A DNA stretch of 64,000 nucleotides, from the NCBI RefSeq assembly GCF_020524085.2, contig NZ_CP129016.1, positions 1,048,001 to 1,112,000 on the forward strand, read 5' to 3'. The notes below the pieces were generated by a model, which was not told where the DNA came from, searched no databases, and saw only the letters and a program-made list of their open reading frames with translations. The position numbers and the translations under genes were made by a program. The stretch's first letter is position 1. Each line of letters starts with the position of its first letter. The stretch is from Halobacillus litoralis. GTDB lineage: Bacteria > Bacillota > Bacilli > Bacillales > Halobacillaceae. Positions 1-10,369 of the stretch are shown here, piece by piece.

Positions 1-1316
1 ATGACCAGTACGAGGGGACAAGAAAAATTTTTAACGCCGCCATTACAAAAAGACCGTCCGTTATCGTCGTATGTAAGGATGCCCAGGATGTATCAGAAGC
101 AGTGATGTATGCAACGGAAAACGATTTAGAGATTGCGGTCAGAGGGGGAGGTCACCACGTTTCAGGAACATCATTGACAGAAGGTGGTTTACTCATTGAT
201 CTTTCCCAGATGACAACCGTCGATGTACATAAAGAATCGCAAATCGTATCTGTCCAAGGTGGGGCTACTCTTGCGGATATCGATGAAGAAACACAAAAAC
301 ATGGGTTGGCCATGCCAACCGGAACCGTTTCAGAAACTGGGATTGCAGGCCTTGCCTTATCTGGGGGTGTCGGGTACCTCCGCGGGGTGTTAGGCTTATC
401 CTGCGACCAATTGGTAGAAGCGAACGTCGTGACCGCTTCTGGAGAACAAAAAGTGGTGAATAAGGACACAAATGATGATTTATTCTGGGCTATTCGTGGA
501 GGTGGAGGTAACTTTGGTGTAGTGACAGAATTCAAATTCAATCTGCACCTCGTTGGTCCTGAAGTATTAGCATTTAACGTCATGTATGACTTGAAAGATG
601 GCATGAAAGTATTCCGAGGTTTGAACGAATATTTAATGACCGCTCCTGATGAAGTCAGTGTAAACATGACAGTGATGGATCTTCCACCAGCACCCATGCT
701 CCCGGAATTTCTTCATAATAAATCTGTGATGGTCATCGCAGGCATGTATGCGGGTGATGCTGATGAGGGACAGGGTATCATCAATCCATTGAGAAAGTTA
801 GCGGAACCAATCATTGATCAGACGGGGGTCATCCCATATACGGATCTACAGAAAAAGTTGGACCCGATGGTACCGCAAGGCGCTAGTTTCAAAGGAACAT
901 CGCTGTTTTTCAAGGATCTTAATGAAGATACATTTAAACAACTACTAGAGGAAAAAGATAAGGCCCCTGGTGGACTTTTGTTCCAACTATGGGAAATGCA
1001 TGGGCAAGTCAACTCCGTCCCTGCAGATTTTAATGCCTTCTCCGTCCGTGATAGTCAGTATTTACTGCTGCTAGATCTCGTTTATGAACCAGGCAACGAT
1101 AAAGCTGCGGACGATTGGGCTGAAAAATTCTATGAAACATTCGCTCCCTTTTCATTAAACGGTGCCGCATATTTGAATGGCATCGATCCAGATAAAGACG
1201 TCATTGAAAAGACCTACGGTTCCAATTACCAGCGTTTGCAAGAAATTAAAGCAAAATACGACCCTCACAACGTTTTTACACGGAACCACAATATTAAAGC
1301 CAATCAAAACGTCTAA
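1..1316 (+). CDS. FAD-linked oxidase (FAD_binding_4/BBE family), 5' truncated by window edge
   Basis: Flavin-dependent oxidoreductase of the berberine-bridge-enzyme/6-hydroxynicotine-oxidase-like family; the substrate cannot be told from sequence. The reading frame is open from base 3, so the true start lies upstream and the first in-window Met (base 102) is internal. An N-terminal FAD-binding block has RGGGHHVSG, whose His is the usual site of covalent flavin attachment, then DLFWAIRGGGGNFGVV. The C-terminal BBE signature YGSNYQRLQEIKAKYDPHNVF lies just before the stop. The protein looks soluble, with no membrane segment. A strong terminator follows at once, so it ends its transcription unit. 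Confidence 0.88.
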   Translation, partial: DQYEGTRKIFNAAITKRPSVIVVCKDAQDVSEAVMYATENDLEIAVRGGGHHVSGTSLTEGGLLIDLSQMTTVDVHKESQIVSVQGGATLADIDEETQKHGLAMPTGTVSETGIAGLALSGGVGYLRGVLGLSCDQLVEANVVTASGEQKVVNKDTNDDLFWAIRGGGGNFGVVTEFKFNLHLVGPEVLAFNVMYDLKDGMKVFRGLNEYLMTAPDEVSVNMTVMDLPPAPMLPEFLHNKSVMVIAGMYAGDADEGQGIINPLRKLAEPIIDQTGVIPYTDLQKKLDPMVPQGASFKGTSLFFKDLNEDTFKQLLEEKDKAPGGLLFQLWEMHGQVNSVPADFNAFSVRDSQYLLLLDLVYEPGNDKAADDWAEKFYETFAPFSLNGAAYLNGIDPDKDVIEKTYGSNYQRLQEIKAKYDPHNVFTRNHNIKANQNV

Positions 1317-1326
1317 AAACTACCAG

Positions 1327-1366
1327 AATCCACCTTCTACTTTACGTAGAGGGTGGATTATTTTTA
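1327..1366 (+). terminator. Rho-independent terminator after the FAD oxidase
   Basis: A 14-bp perfect stem (AATCCACCTTCTAC / GTAGAGGGTGGATT) with a five-base loop is followed by TATTTTTAG. Confidence 0.88.
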
Positions 1367-1377
1367 GTAACTTTTCA

Positions 1378-1930
1378 ACTATATGGCCGGATTGTTGAAG
1401 ACTCAGTTTGGAGACTTTCCGGGGTTCATTACCCGGGTTAAGCGCCAGGGGTGGCTGGTAAGCAGCTCGCTTTCCTGCGGGGATGACGGAGAGCCTCCTC
1501 TAGCTAAAGCTCTGCGGGGTCTCTCCAGCCCATCCATTCCCGCGGGAGTCTCGCAGCTTCCCAACCTCCCCTTTCAATGTAAGGGAGAAACGAACCCTTG
1601 TACCAAGTTGGAGTGTCTTCCGCTATCCAATTGTTAGAGGTATAAAGCGCTGTGGATTAAGCTTTTAAGAGTTATGTAGGTGTTCTATAACCCACTTCCC
1701 ATAATTATATGAGCTGACCTTTTGGTAGTGGTTTCGAGGATCTTCCTTGGCAAAGGGGCGGAGGGGAATGGCGAGACTCCTGCGGGAAAAAAGTGCAGGG
1801 TGAGACCCCACAGGACGCAGTCCGAGGAGGCTCACCGCGCTCCCGCGGAAAGCGAGCTATTCCCTGCAGCCCCCATCCACTCAACAAAAGTCTCGAAACT
1901 GAGTCTTCCATAATCGGGAGCGTTAGTGGT
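1378..1930. repeat. Composite inverted-repeat element, copy 1 (module A then B)
   Basis: A non-coding GC-rich element fills the gap between the FAD oxidase and rpoN. The left end has ATATGGCCGGATTGTTGAAGACTCAG; the right end has CTCGAAACTGAGTCTTC followed by GGGAG. Module A (about 1447-1571) and module B (about 1755-1874) are each imperfect palindromes. They are diverged copies of one another in opposite orientation, sharing CGCGGGAGTCTCGC, GCGGGGTCTC and CGAGGAGGCT or their complements. The spacer holds TATAAAGCGCT, also seen in other copies. Open frames here are by-products of GC-rich palindromes and have no ribosome binding sites. Confidence 0.85.
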
Positions 1931-2025
1931 AAAACTACTCTAGGAATCTAAAAATTCCATATATATTTGAATTTTTGGTCTGATTAGCCCATCATAAGTA
2001 ATAGATATATACTGTTAAACAACAA

Positions 2026-2039
2026 TGAAAGCGTTATCA
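2026..2039 (+). promoter_or_regulatory. cre (CcpA operator) ahead of rpoN
   Basis: TGAAAGCGTTATCA fits the Bacillus cre consensus TGWAANCGNTNWCA at every defined position. It sits immediately upstream of the rpoN ribosome binding site, between any promoter and the gene, a position expected for a transcription roadblock. In B. subtilis, sigL is known to be repressed by CcpA through a roadblock. Confidence 0.75.
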
Positions 2040-2053
2040 AAAGAGGTGTGGAC

Positions 2054-3337
2054 ATGAAGCTTGAATTGACTCATAAGCAAACGACAGGCTTAGTAATGAC
2101 AACACAAATGCGTCAAGCGATCACGATGCTCCAATGGACCTCTGCTGAATTGTGGGAACATATCCAGCAGGAAATCCATGAGAACCCCATTCTAACGTTA
2201 GAAACCTCAAGTATTATCCCTTCCACTCGTCATCATCGAGAGGCCTATCACGATCCCATTGATCAAATCGTACCCGACGAAAAAAACTGGCGTGATGGAT
2301 TGGTGGAACAAGCAGGCTGGTTGAAGGTTGATCAGTCATTAAAAGAGACGCTTCTTTTTTTAATTGGGAATTTAGATGAACGGGGATTTTGTACAGTTTC
2401 TGAAGAAGAAGCGTCACTTGAAACCGGTCACTCCATGAATACGGTAATGCGGGCGAGACGCCTTTTATTACAATTTGAACCGATGGGTGTCGGGTGTTTG
2501 GATTTTAAAGAATTTTTACTCTTACAAGTAGAGAAAAAGCATCCGGATTCTTCCGTCTTATCTGTTTTAATTGAAAACCATTTAGATGACTTAGCCACTC
2601 AGAACTTCAAAAGGGTGGCTTGTGAACTGGACATAGATGAAAAATGTGTCATTGAAGCTTTAGAAGTAATCCAAGCTTTAGAACCACGTCCTTTAATTTC
2701 GGATTATGGACCGAACAATATCCCTTCGATGCCTGATTTGATACTAGAAAGAAAAGATGGGGGTTATGTGCTGCGTGACCCATTTTCTTTCAGTGGTCAA
2801 ATCCAGTGGGATGATCAGTTGGTTCGTATGTACAAAGAGGGCAAAGAAGCCCATGAATATTTGGATGATTGCTATAAAAAAGCGCGCTGGCTTCTGCAAA
2901 GCATAGAGCAACGGCAAAACACCATTTTGAAAGTGGCGGAAATGATTATCAAACACCAGAGAGACTTTTTGAATGGAGGTTCATTGAGGCCTCTCACTTT
3001 AAAGAAGGTGGCTAAAAAATTGGGTGTCCATGAGTCGACGATCAGCCGGACCGTTGCCAACAAAGTTTTGCAGACTCCCAAAGGATTGTACGAATTGAAG
3101 AGCTTTTTTGTCACTGGTTATCACTCCGCGGATGGAGCAGAAGTTTCTTCTCAGCACATTAAAACTTTAATAAGAGAGATGATAAAAGAGGAAAACCCTC
3201 TGAAAGCTTTATCTGATCAAAAGATGGCGACCGAATTAAAAGAAAAGCATAACGTTAAAGTGTCGCGACGAACGGTTGCCAAATATCGAGTCTCTCAATC
3301 TGCCATCCTCATCCAAACGAAGAGCGTCGGCACGTGA
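2054..3337 (+). CDS. rpoN: RNA polymerase sigma-54 factor (SigL/RpoN)
   Basis: Sigma-54 directs RNA polymerase to -24/-12 promoters and needs an enhancer-binding ATPase. In Bacillaceae it serves amino-acid, acetoin and levan operons. The 427-residue protein has the Gln-rich region I at the N-terminus (LTHKQTTGLVMTTQMRQAI), a core-binding middle region, a helix-turn-helix (KLGVHESTISRTVANK) and the RpoN box near residue 404 (RRTVAKYR). The ATG at 2054 is chosen because AGAGGTG lies five bases ahead of it; a GTG at 2048 would overlap that site. No activator gene lies nearby. The cre directly upstream implies catabolite repression. Confidence 0.95.
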   Translation: MKLELTHKQTTGLVMTTQMRQAITMLQWTSAELWEHIQQEIHENPILTLETSSIIPSTRHHREAYHDPIDQIVPDEKNWRDGLVEQAGWLKVDQSLKETLLFLIGNLDERGFCTVSEEEASLETGHSMNTVMRARRLLLQFEPMGVGCLDFKEFLLLQVEKKHPDSSVLSVLIENHLDDLATQNFKRVACELDIDEKCVIEALEVIQALEPRPLISDYGPNNIPSMPDLILERKDGGYVLRDPFSFSGQIQWDDQLVRMYKEGKEAHEYLDDCYKKARWLLQSIEQRQNTILKVAEMIIKHQRDFLNGGSLRPLTLKKVAKKLGVHESTISRTVANKVLQTPKGLYELKSFFVTGYHSADGAEVSSQHIKTLIREMIKEENPLKALSDQKMATELKEKHNVKVSRRTVAKYRVSQSAILIQTKSVGT

Positions 3338-3427
3338 AGGGGTTTCTCCTATTCTTCTACATTCCTAGGTTAATTCCCTGAAAAAAAGGGGATAGTCTAG
3401 TAGAAGATGGATGAGGAGGATTTCCTG

Positions 3428-4252
3428 GTGAAAAATTTGATATCCTATGTGAAAGATGTGATTGCCGAATTTCAGAAAGACAACATACCTCTGCTAGGCG
3501 CAGCACAGGCGTACTATTACTTATTGGCCATCGTTCCACTTTTAATTTTAGTGTTATCCATTCTCCCATATTTAAATATAGACGCTGAAACAGCCATTCA
3601 GGCAATGAGCAATGTGATCCCCAGTGATACAGCCCAAGTGTTCAGGGAGAACATCGTCGCTGTTGTGGAACAGCCAAGCGGCGGGCTTTTAACAGTTGGT
3701 ATTTTAGGGACGCTTTGGTCTGCTTCGAATGGAATTAATGCGTTTATTCAGTCCTCGAACTTGGCTTACAACGTGGAAGAGACAAGGTCATTCATTAAAG
3801 TCCGTCTTCTTTCCATCGTGTTGACGATCGGGATGATATTGGCGATTATCGTTGCGCTTGTCCTGCCTGTATTCGGCCAGGTTTTAATTGATATGATTAA
3901 TCTGCCATCTCAAACAGCCGTTTTATTGCAAGTACTGCGCTGGACGCTGAGTATCGTTGTCATTGGCACCGTTCTCATGGCCCTATATCATTTTGCACCC
4001 AATAAGAACATCCCCTTTAAACATATCCTTCATGGTGCTGTAATCACGGCTGTGCTCTGGCAGTTAATTTCTCTTGCTTTCTCTTTCTATGTGAGTAATT
4101 TCGGAAATTACTCTGCAACCTATGGAAGTCTTGGAGGAATAATCATTTTAATGCTATGGTTCTTCCTTACAGGGATCATCTTAATGGTAGGAGCAGAAAT
4201 TAATGTCATATACCACCGTCGTCATGGCGGGGAAAAAAGTAAAGCAGCTTAG
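3428..4252 (+). CDS. YihY/UPF0761 family integral membrane protein
   Basis: Member of the YihY family (once called RNase BN-like; the nuclease assignment for the family is not supported). The cellular role is unknown. There are about six hydrophobic segments, starting with AYYYLLAIVPLLILVLSILPYL and ending with IIILMLWFFLTGIILMVGAEIN, a family hallmark. Length is typical at about 274 residues. GTG at 3428 is the favoured start because GAGGAGG lies eight bases upstream; an ATG at 3407 would place that site inside the gene. It follows rpoN by 90 bp with no clear terminator, so read-through is possible. Confidence 0.85.
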   Translation: MKNLISYVKDVIAEFQKDNIPLLGAAQAYYYLLAIVPLLILVLSILPYLNIDAETAIQAMSNVIPSDTAQVFRENIVAVVEQPSGGLLTVGILGTLWSASNGINAFIQSSNLAYNVEETRSFIKVRLLSIVLTIGMILAIIVALVLPVFGQVLIDMINLPSQTAVLLQVLRWTLSIVVIGTVLMALYHFAPNKNIPFKHILHGAVITAVLWQLISLAFSFYVSNFGNYSATYGSLGGIIILMLWFFLTGIILMVGAEINVIYHRRHGGEKSKAA

Positions 4253-4282
4253 TCCTTTGAATTTTTTGGCCTTTTCATGAAG

Positions 4283-4324
4283 AAAGGTTCCGTACCTGTA
4301 AAGAGGTGGTCGGAACCTTTTTCT
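4283..4324 (+). terminator. Terminator between convergent yihY-like gene and P1 peptidase
   Basis: AAAGGTTCCG and CGGAACCTTT pair around an 18-base loop and are followed by TTTCTATTT. It may serve both converging genes. Confidence 0.75.
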
Positions 4325-4330
4325 ATTTGT

Positions 4331-5404
4331 CTAAATCCTTGTGGGCTGAAATCTGATGGGGTAACTTTCAATCAGTTCCGTTAAGGTAGGTCTTTGATGG
4401 TTGTCTCTCCCGTTCACTGGTGTCGCTTGAAAAAGGGACTCAAGAATGGATTCCTCGGTAGCTTCCCCGACCGCTCGGAAGGCTTCGTCCATATCTTCTT
4501 CATGAATCGATGAAAAAGTCATCACTTCCTCAGATTTTTGGTGAGGGATGGTTGTGGACGTTGAAAATCCGATCACAATATCTCCGCTTCCATTTCCAAT
4601 CATCGACCCGGTTCTCGACAATCCAGTCACGGTCCTTTTGCAAATTCTCTTTATTTGCCGGTCTGTCACTGGGAGGTCGGTTGCGACTACGATCATGATT
4701 GATCCTTTATCCTTTTTTTCTTGGGCTTGAATCCGGCCTTTTAATTTTTGGCCAATCGGTTGACCATCAATCCTAAGATCATTCAGTTTACCAAAATTCG
4801 TAAGGGTTAGAACGCCTATCGTATAGCTGCCATGTGCAAGCTGTACCTTCCTTGAAGAAGAACCAATCCCACCTTTCAAAGAATAACAGAGCATCCCCCG
4901 CCCTGCTCCAACGCACCCTTCCGTGAAGTGATCTTGGGCATCTGCAATAGCTTGTAAAACATGTTCCTTGGTCACCGTCTGTTCCCTTATATCATTGATA
5001 AACATATCGTTGCATTCTCCAATGACAGGATTGACCGTACCCGTCGTACGGCCGATCTCTGGATTTCGCTCAAGAGTATAAGCGACGAGAGCATCAAAAG
5101 CGGCTCCCACACCGAACGTGTTCGTTAATACAATGGGTGCTTCCAGCGTCCCGAGTTCTTCAAGCTGAATCGTTCCCGCGGACTTGCCAAACCCATTGAT
5201 GACATGAGCAGAAGCCACCGATTTATTTTGAAAAAGGTTGCCCTGATGCGGAAGAATGGCGGTAACTCCTGTCTGGACCCTATTCTTGTTTAATGTGTAA
5301 TGCCCGACGGTCACCCCAGGAACGTCGGTGATCTGATTACGTGGACCGGTAGGCTTGGAACCTATGATGATTCCGTGTTCACGGGTCGTTTTATTCCTAG
5401 TCAT
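4331..5404 (-). CDS. P1 (S58) family N-terminal nucleophile aminopeptidase, DmpA-like
   Basis: Related to Ochrobactrum DmpA, the L-aminopeptidase/D-esterase that cleaves itself to expose a Ser nucleophile. The 357-residue protein begins with the family pattern NQITDVPGVTVGH and carries the processing region GRGMLCYSLKGGIGSSSR, where cleavage before the Ser of GSSSR is expected. No signal peptide is seen, so it should act in the cytoplasm. The start has a good site (GGAGGTG) upstream. It is transcribed away from gltB and stands alone. The substrate is unknown; beta-peptides or D-amino-acid peptides are possibilities from the family. Confidence 0.88.
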   Translation of the reverse strand: MTRNKTTREHGIIIGSKPTGPRNQITDVPGVTVGHYTLNKNRVQTGVTAILPHQGNLFQNKSVASAHVINGFGKSAGTIQLEELGTLEAPIVLTNTFGVGAAFDALVAYTLERNPEIGRTTGTVNPVIGECNDMFINDIREQTVTKEHVLQAIADAQDHFTEGCVGAGRGMLCYSLKGGIGSSSRKVQLAHGSYTIGVLTLTNFGKLNDLRIDGQPIGQKLKGRIQAQEKKDKGSIMIVVATDLPVTDRQIKRICKRTVTGLSRTGSMIGNGSGDIVIGFSTSTTIPHQKSEEVMTFSSIHEEDMDEAFRAVGEATEESILESLFQATPVNGRDNHQRPTLTELIESYPIRFQPTRI

Positions 5405-5769
5405 GGTTACACCTCCACATGCCCTATTCGCAATGCAGCGGACAAATTCCTCCCTTTTGTATGTTCATACAATCCGTGGATTTTATATGCATATCCCAAT
5501 AGAAATTTCGATTTAATCTTGTATAAAACCAGTATAAGATAAAAAAAATTCTTCGATTTTCTAAGTTTTTTGTTTGCGCTTACATCCTTTTAATATTCGG
5601 GTTTCTAATGAAATTGAATTGTCGCATTATCGTGAAAATTCAGCGTTTGAGCGCGTCAAGAGCGTGATTCTCTAAGTGTTTCATGCTATACTAGTAAGAA
5701 ACTGAAAAGACAGAATTTTTTAATTTTTGCCTGTAACCTACAAGAATATGTCCGCTAGGGGGAAAAAAT
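5405..5769. promoter_or_regulatory. Divergent control region, P1 peptidase / gltB
   Basis: This 365-bp gap holds no gene. For gltB a TGC-extended -10 TATACT lies at 5687-5692 with only a poor -35 (about 5664-5669), as expected of a promoter that needs an activator. GltC plays that part for B. subtilis gltAB, but no gltC is in this window. On the minus strand, bases 5571-5584 read TGTAAGCGCAAACA, a cre-like site with one mismatch to consensus. Confidence 0.45.
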
Positions 5770-8700
5770 ATGCAAAAACACGGATATCCTGCTCCGCAGG
5801 GGCTGTATCATCCGGAAAATGAGCATGAAGCTTGTGGTATCGGAGTGATTGCCAACATCGATGGAACAAAGAGTCACAGTATCGTAGAGAATGCCATCAC
5901 TATTCTATGTAACTTAGAGCACCGTGGTGGACAATCTGCTGATGTCAGTACAGGAGATGGGGCCGGAATACTGACGCAGATCCCTCATCATTTTTTTGAA
6001 GCACAATGTGAGAAGGAAGATATATATTTGCCTGAAGCCGGTAAATACGGCATCGGCATGATTTTCTTCCCGGAAAATCATGAGACTAGAACAGAATGTA
6101 TGCAGACTTTTGAGCGTATTGTCGCAGAAGAAGGACAAGAATTTTTAGGCTGGCGTACGGTTCCGGTAAATGATTCGTTCGTTGGGGAAGATGCGAAGAA
6201 GACCAAACCATTTATTCGTCAGGCTTTCGTTGCTCCATCTGGAAATGTTCAAACACAGATGGACCTGGAGCGCCGCCTGTACATCATTCGTAAGCGAGCG
6301 GAAATCGAGATTGCTGGAAAAGACGGGTATGATGACTTTTATATCAGCAGCTTGTCATCGAACACGATTGTCTATAAAGGGATGTTGATTCCGGAACAGC
6401 TGGATTCCTTTTATATCGATCTGAACCACCCGGATTTCAAAACGGCCCTCGCTTTAGTACACTCCCGCTTTAGTACGAACACCTTCCCGAGCTGGAAACG
6501 TTCGCACCCGAACCGATTCACTATTCATAATGGAGAGTTTAATACATTACGAGGCAATGTGAACTGGATGAGAGCACGCCAGGAGCTTTGCAACTCGGAA
6601 TATTTCAGTGAAGAAGACTTACAAAAACTTCTTCCTGTCATCGATTCTAACGGTAGTGACTCTTCCATGTTTGATAATGCCTTTGAATTCTTATACTTGT
6701 CCGGTCGTTCACTCGCTCACACCGCTATGATGATGGTGCCCGAGCCTTGGTCAAATGATGAAACGATCCAGGAAGACAAGAAGAATTTCTATGAATACCA
6801 TAGCTGCTTAATGGAGCCTTGGGACGGACCGGCTGCCCTTGCTTACACGAATGGAAAACAAATTGGTGCATGCCTTGACCGTAACGGCTTGCGTCCGGCG
6901 CGCTATTACGTAACAAAAGACGGGATGATCGTCCTTGGGTCTGAAGTGGGTGCTCTTGATATTTTCGCTGACGACATTTTGTATAAAGATCGTCTTGCGC
7001 CAGTAAAGATGCTTCTCGTCGATCTTGAGGAAGGGAAAATCATTCCTGATGATGAAATTAAATTGCAAATTGCTCGTGAAAAGCCATATAAAGAGTGGAT
7101 TGAAGAGAACAAGTTTGATTTAGAAGACCTACCTGAACCGATTAGCGAACACCGTCCGGTTGAAAACTTGATCGACCAGCAGCTTGCTTTCGGTTACACG
7201 ACAGAAGAATTAAACAAAATCCTACTGCCGATGGTCAACGATAAAAAAGATCCCGTCGGTTCAATGGGATACGATTCACCGCTTGCAGTGCTTTCTAAAA
7301 AGCCACAATTGCTATACAGCTACTTCAAGCAGTTGTTCGCCCAGGTCACGAACCCGCCAATTGATGCCATTCGTGAAAAATTGATTACGATGGTGGAAAC
7401 GACAATTGGAGCAGAGGGGAACCTCGTGGATCCAAAACCGGAAAGCTGTCGTCAAATCCGACTGCAGACGCCTATTTTGACTAACCGTGAACTTGAACAG
7501 ATTCGTCAGCAGGATGTGGAAGGGTTCGCAGCACGTACCCTTTCCATTCTTTTCGATGCCAAAGAAGGCGGTTTGAAACCTGCCCTTGATCGTTTATGTG
7601 AAGAAGCGGATGCAGCTGTAGAAGATGGTACGACGCTGATTGTCCTATCTGATCGTGGAATCAGTGAAGAGTATGCAGCCATTCCTTCTCTCCTTGCCGT
7701 ATCCGGTCTGCACCATCACCTCATCCGTAAAGGGACACGTACGAAAGTGAGCCTGATCATTGAATCTGGAGAGGCGCGCGAAGTGCACCATTTTGCTACA
7801 CTACTCGGTTATGGAGCGGAGGGAATCAACCCTTATCTTGCTTATGAATCTTTGAGGGATTTGATGGAGCGCGACCTGCTTGAAGCAGAGTCTCATGAAA
7901 CGGCTGTGCAGACGTATATCCATTCTGCAACGGACGGGATCATTAAAGTCCTTTCTAAAATGGGCATTTCAACCATTCAAAGTTACCGTGGCGCACAAAT
8001 TTTTGAAGCGGTTGGTATCCATAAAGATGTGATCGACCAGTATTTCACTCGTACAGCTTCCAGACTCGGCGGTATCGGTCTTGATATCATCGAAAAAGAA
8101 GTGCTTATGCGTCATGAAGTGGCCTACGGGGAAACGCGTGGGTCAAACCGCACACTGGAAGCTGGTGACGAATACCAGTACCGCCAGAACGGGGAAGATC
8201 ACCAGTACAATCCGCAGACGATTGCAACATTGCAGCACGCCTGCCGTTCGAACGACTATGATCTTTTCAAGCAATATTCCAAGATGTTGACCGATGAAAA
8301 GAACAACCTGCAGTCTCTCCGTGGATTGCTTTCCTTCAAGGATCGCCCATCCATTCCGGTTGAGGAAGTAGAGTCTGTCGAGGATATTTGCAGACGATTC
8401 AAAACGGGAGCGATGTCTTTCGGTTCCATCAGTGAAGAGGCTCACGAAGCCTTAGCCATTGCGATGAACCGTATCGGAGGCAGAAGTAATTCCGGTGAAG
8501 GTGGAGAAAATCCGAAACGATTCACTCCTGAAGAAAATGGTGACTTGAAACGTAGTGCGATTAAACAGGTAGCGTCTGGCCGTTTCGGAGTGAATAGCCA
8601 TTACCTTGTCAATGCGGATGAAATCCAAATCAAGGTCGCTCAAGGAGCGAAACCGGGTGAAGGTGGTCACCTTCCTGGCAAAAAAGTATATCCATGGGTA

Positions 8701-10350
8701 GCAGAAGTCCGTGGTTCCACACCTGGTGTTGAACTCATTTCACCACCACCGCACCACGACATCTATTCCATTGAAGACTTGGCTGAGCTTATTTATAACT
8801 TGAAAAATGCCAATCCGAAAGCTCGTGTAAGTGTGAAGCTCGTTTCCGCTGTCGGTGTTGGAACAATTGCTGCAGGGGTAGCGAAAGGACGGGCTGATCT
8901 CGTACTCATCAGTGGTTACGATGGAGGAACGGGTGCGGCGCCGAGAACAAGTATTAAGCACACCGGTCTTCCTTGGGAAATCGGTCTTGCTGAAACGCAC
9001 CAGACGCTGGTCCTTGACCGTCTTCGTGATCGGATTGTCGTTGAAACCGACGGGAAAATGATGACAGGACGTGACGTTGTAGTTGCCTCCTTGCTAGGAG
9101 CGGAGGAATACGGATTTTCAACCGCACCACTCGTCGTCCTCGGTTGTATCATGATGCGTGTCTGTCATTTGAATACATGTCCTGTGGGTGTAGCGACCCA
9201 GGACCCTGAACTTCGTAAGAAATTTACAGGGGAAGCGGATCACCTTGAGAACTTCATGCGTTTCATCGCACAAGAAGCTCGTGAAATCATGGCAGAGCTC
9301 GGTTTCCGTACGATCAATGAAATGATCGGCCGTACCGATGTTCTCCAGACCAACGAAGCGATTGATCACTGGAAAGCTAAAGGTGTTGACTTGTCTGCCT
9401 TGCTTTACCAGCCGGATGTTCCTGCCGACTATGGTCGTTTTGCTGTTAGAAAGCAGGACCATGGCCTTGAGAAGACGCTGGATATGGAAGAGTTGATTCC
9501 GCTTTGCAAGAAAGCCATTGAAACAGGTGAGCCGGTGGAAGGCACAGGATCCATCCGTAACATCCACCGTGTAACAGGTACGATCCTTGGTAGTGAAATC
9601 ACACGTCGTTATGGAGCGGAAGGGCTTCCGGAAGACACGATCAAGTTGACCTTCAAAGGTTCTGCAGGTCAAAGTTTCGGTGCCTTCATTCCTAAAGGAG
9701 TCACTCTACGCCTTATCGGTGATTCCAATGATTACGTAGGAAAAGGTCTGTCCGGTGGTAAAATCATCGTCCATCCATCACCACGGTCATCTTTCGTACC
9801 GGAAGAAAACACGATTATCGGAAACGTATCCTTCTACGGTGCTTCAGCTGGAGAAGCTTACATCAATGGTCTTGCAGGTGAACGTTTCTGCGTCCGGAAT
9901 AGTGGAGCAGAAGTGGTTGTCGAAGGTGTCGGTGACCATGGGTGCGAATATATGACAGGCGGGAAAGTCGTCGTCCTTGGGGGCACAGGGCGTAACTTCG
10001 CGGCAGGAATGTCCGGAGGCGTCGCTTACGTGTTGGATGAGTCTGAACTTCCCTTTGATACAAAATGTAATAAAGAGCTCGTTCATCTGCAGCAGTTGTC
10101 AGATGCGAATGAAATTCAAGAACTCTATGACATGATCGACAAACATGTTTCCTATACAAACAGTCCGCGTGGTCAACGGATACTTGCCAATTGGAACGAC
10201 TATGTATCCAGATTTGTCAAAGTCATTCCGAGAGATTACTTGGCGATGCAAGAACGGATCAAGAATTTGAGAGACAGTGGTCTTGAGAAGTTTGATGCGG
10301 AAATGACCGCATTTGAAGAACGCAACAAACCGGTAGAAACAGTCAAATAA
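5770..10350 (+). CDS. gltB: Glutamate synthase (GOGAT) large subunit
   Basis: Transfers the amide of glutamine to 2-oxoglutarate, giving two glutamates; the alpha subunit of the GltBD complex. The 1526-residue protein has the class-II glutamine amidotransferase domain first. Its nucleophile Cys22 (HEACGIG) becomes N-terminal once a 21-residue propeptide is removed. Next come the central and FMN-binding synthase domains, with [10 protein letters not shown], and the 3Fe-4S loop near residue 1126 ([15 protein letters not shown]). The C-terminal GXGXG beta-helix ([21 protein letters not shown]) completes it. Length is normal. The ribosome site is AGGGGG. gltD follows 19 bp downstream. Confidence 0.97.
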   Translation: MQKHGYPAPQGLYHPENEHEACGIGVIANIDGTKSHSIVENAITILCNLEHRGGQSADVSTGDGAGILTQIPHHFFEAQCEKEDIYLPEAGKYGIGMIFFPENHETRTECMQTFERIVAEEGQEFLGWRTVPVNDSFVGEDAKKTKPFIRQAFVAPSGNVQTQMDLERRLYIIRKRAEIEIAGKDGYDDFYISSLSSNTIVYKGMLIPEQLDSFYIDLNHPDFKTALALVHSRFSTNTFPSWKRSHPNRFTIHNGEFNTLRGNVNWMRARQELCNSEYFSEEDLQKLLPVIDSNGSDSSMFDNAFEFLYLSGRSLAHTAMMMVPEPWSNDETIQEDKKNFYEYHSCLMEPWDGPAALAYTNGKQIGACLDRNGLRPARYYVTKDGMIVLGSEVGALDIFADDILYKDRLAPVKMLLVDLEEGKIIPDDEIKLQIAREKPYKEWIEENKFDLEDLPEPISEHRPVENLIDQQLAFGYTTEELNKILLPMVNDKKDPVGSMGYDSPLAVLSKKPQLLYSYFKQLFAQVTNPPIDAIREKLITMVETTIGAEGNLVDPKPESCRQIRLQTPILTNRELEQIRQQDVEGFAARTLSILFDAKEGGLKPALDRLCEEADAAVEDGTTLIVLSDRGISEEYAAIPSLLAVSGLHHHLIRKGTRTKVSLIIESGEAREVHHFATLLGYGAEGINPYLAYESLRDLMERDLLEAESHETAVQTYIHSATDGIIKVLSKMGISTIQSYRGAQIFEAVGIHKDVIDQYFTRTASRLGGIGLDIIEKEVLMRHEVAYGETRGSNRTLEAGDEYQYRQNGEDHQYNPQTIATLQHACRSNDYDLFKQYSKMLTDEKNNLQSLRGLLSFKDRPSIPVEEVESVEDICRRFKTGAMSFGSISEEAHEALAIAMNRIGGRSNSGEGGENPKRFTPEENGDLKRSAIKQVASGRFGVNSHYLVNADEIQIKVAQGAKPGEGGHLPGKKVYPWVAEVRGSTPGVELISPPPHHDIYSIEDLAELIYNLKNANPKARVSVKLVSAVGVGTIAAGVAKGRADLVLISGYDGGTGAAPRTSIKHTGLPWEIGLAETHQTLVLDRLRDRIVVETDGKMMTGRDVVVASLLGAEEYGFSTAPLVVLGCIMMRVCHLNTCPVGVATQDPELRKKFTGEADHLENFMRFIAQEAREIMAELGFRTINEMIGRTDVLQTNEAIDHWKAKGVDLSALLYQPDVPADYGRFAVRKQDHGLEKTLDMEELIPLCKKAIETGEPVEGTGSIRNIHRVTGTILGSEITRRYGAEGLPEDTIKLTFKGSAGQSFGAFIPKGVTLRLIGDSNDYVGKGLSGGKIIVHPSPRSSFVPEENTIIGNVSFYGASAGEAYINGLAGERFCVRNSGAEVVVEGVGDHGCEYMTGGKVVVLGGTGRNFAAGMSGGVAYVLDESELPFDTKCNKELVHLQQLSDANEIQELYDMIDKHVSYTNSPRGQRILANWNDYVSRFVKVIPRDYLAMQERIKNLRDSGLEKFDAEMTAFEERNKPVETVK

Positions 10351-10369
10351 CGGAGAAGGGGGAGATCTG

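Noticed and set aside
1378..1930. Repeat copy 1 as an insertion sequence
   Set aside because: No transposase or remnant of one is present and direct target duplications are not evident; described instead as a composite repeat.
9118..9672. 184-codon open frame on the minus strand inside gltB
   Set aside because: Lies opposite a fully conserved part of gltB, has no ribosome site and no recognisable family; a shadow of the gltB codon pattern.
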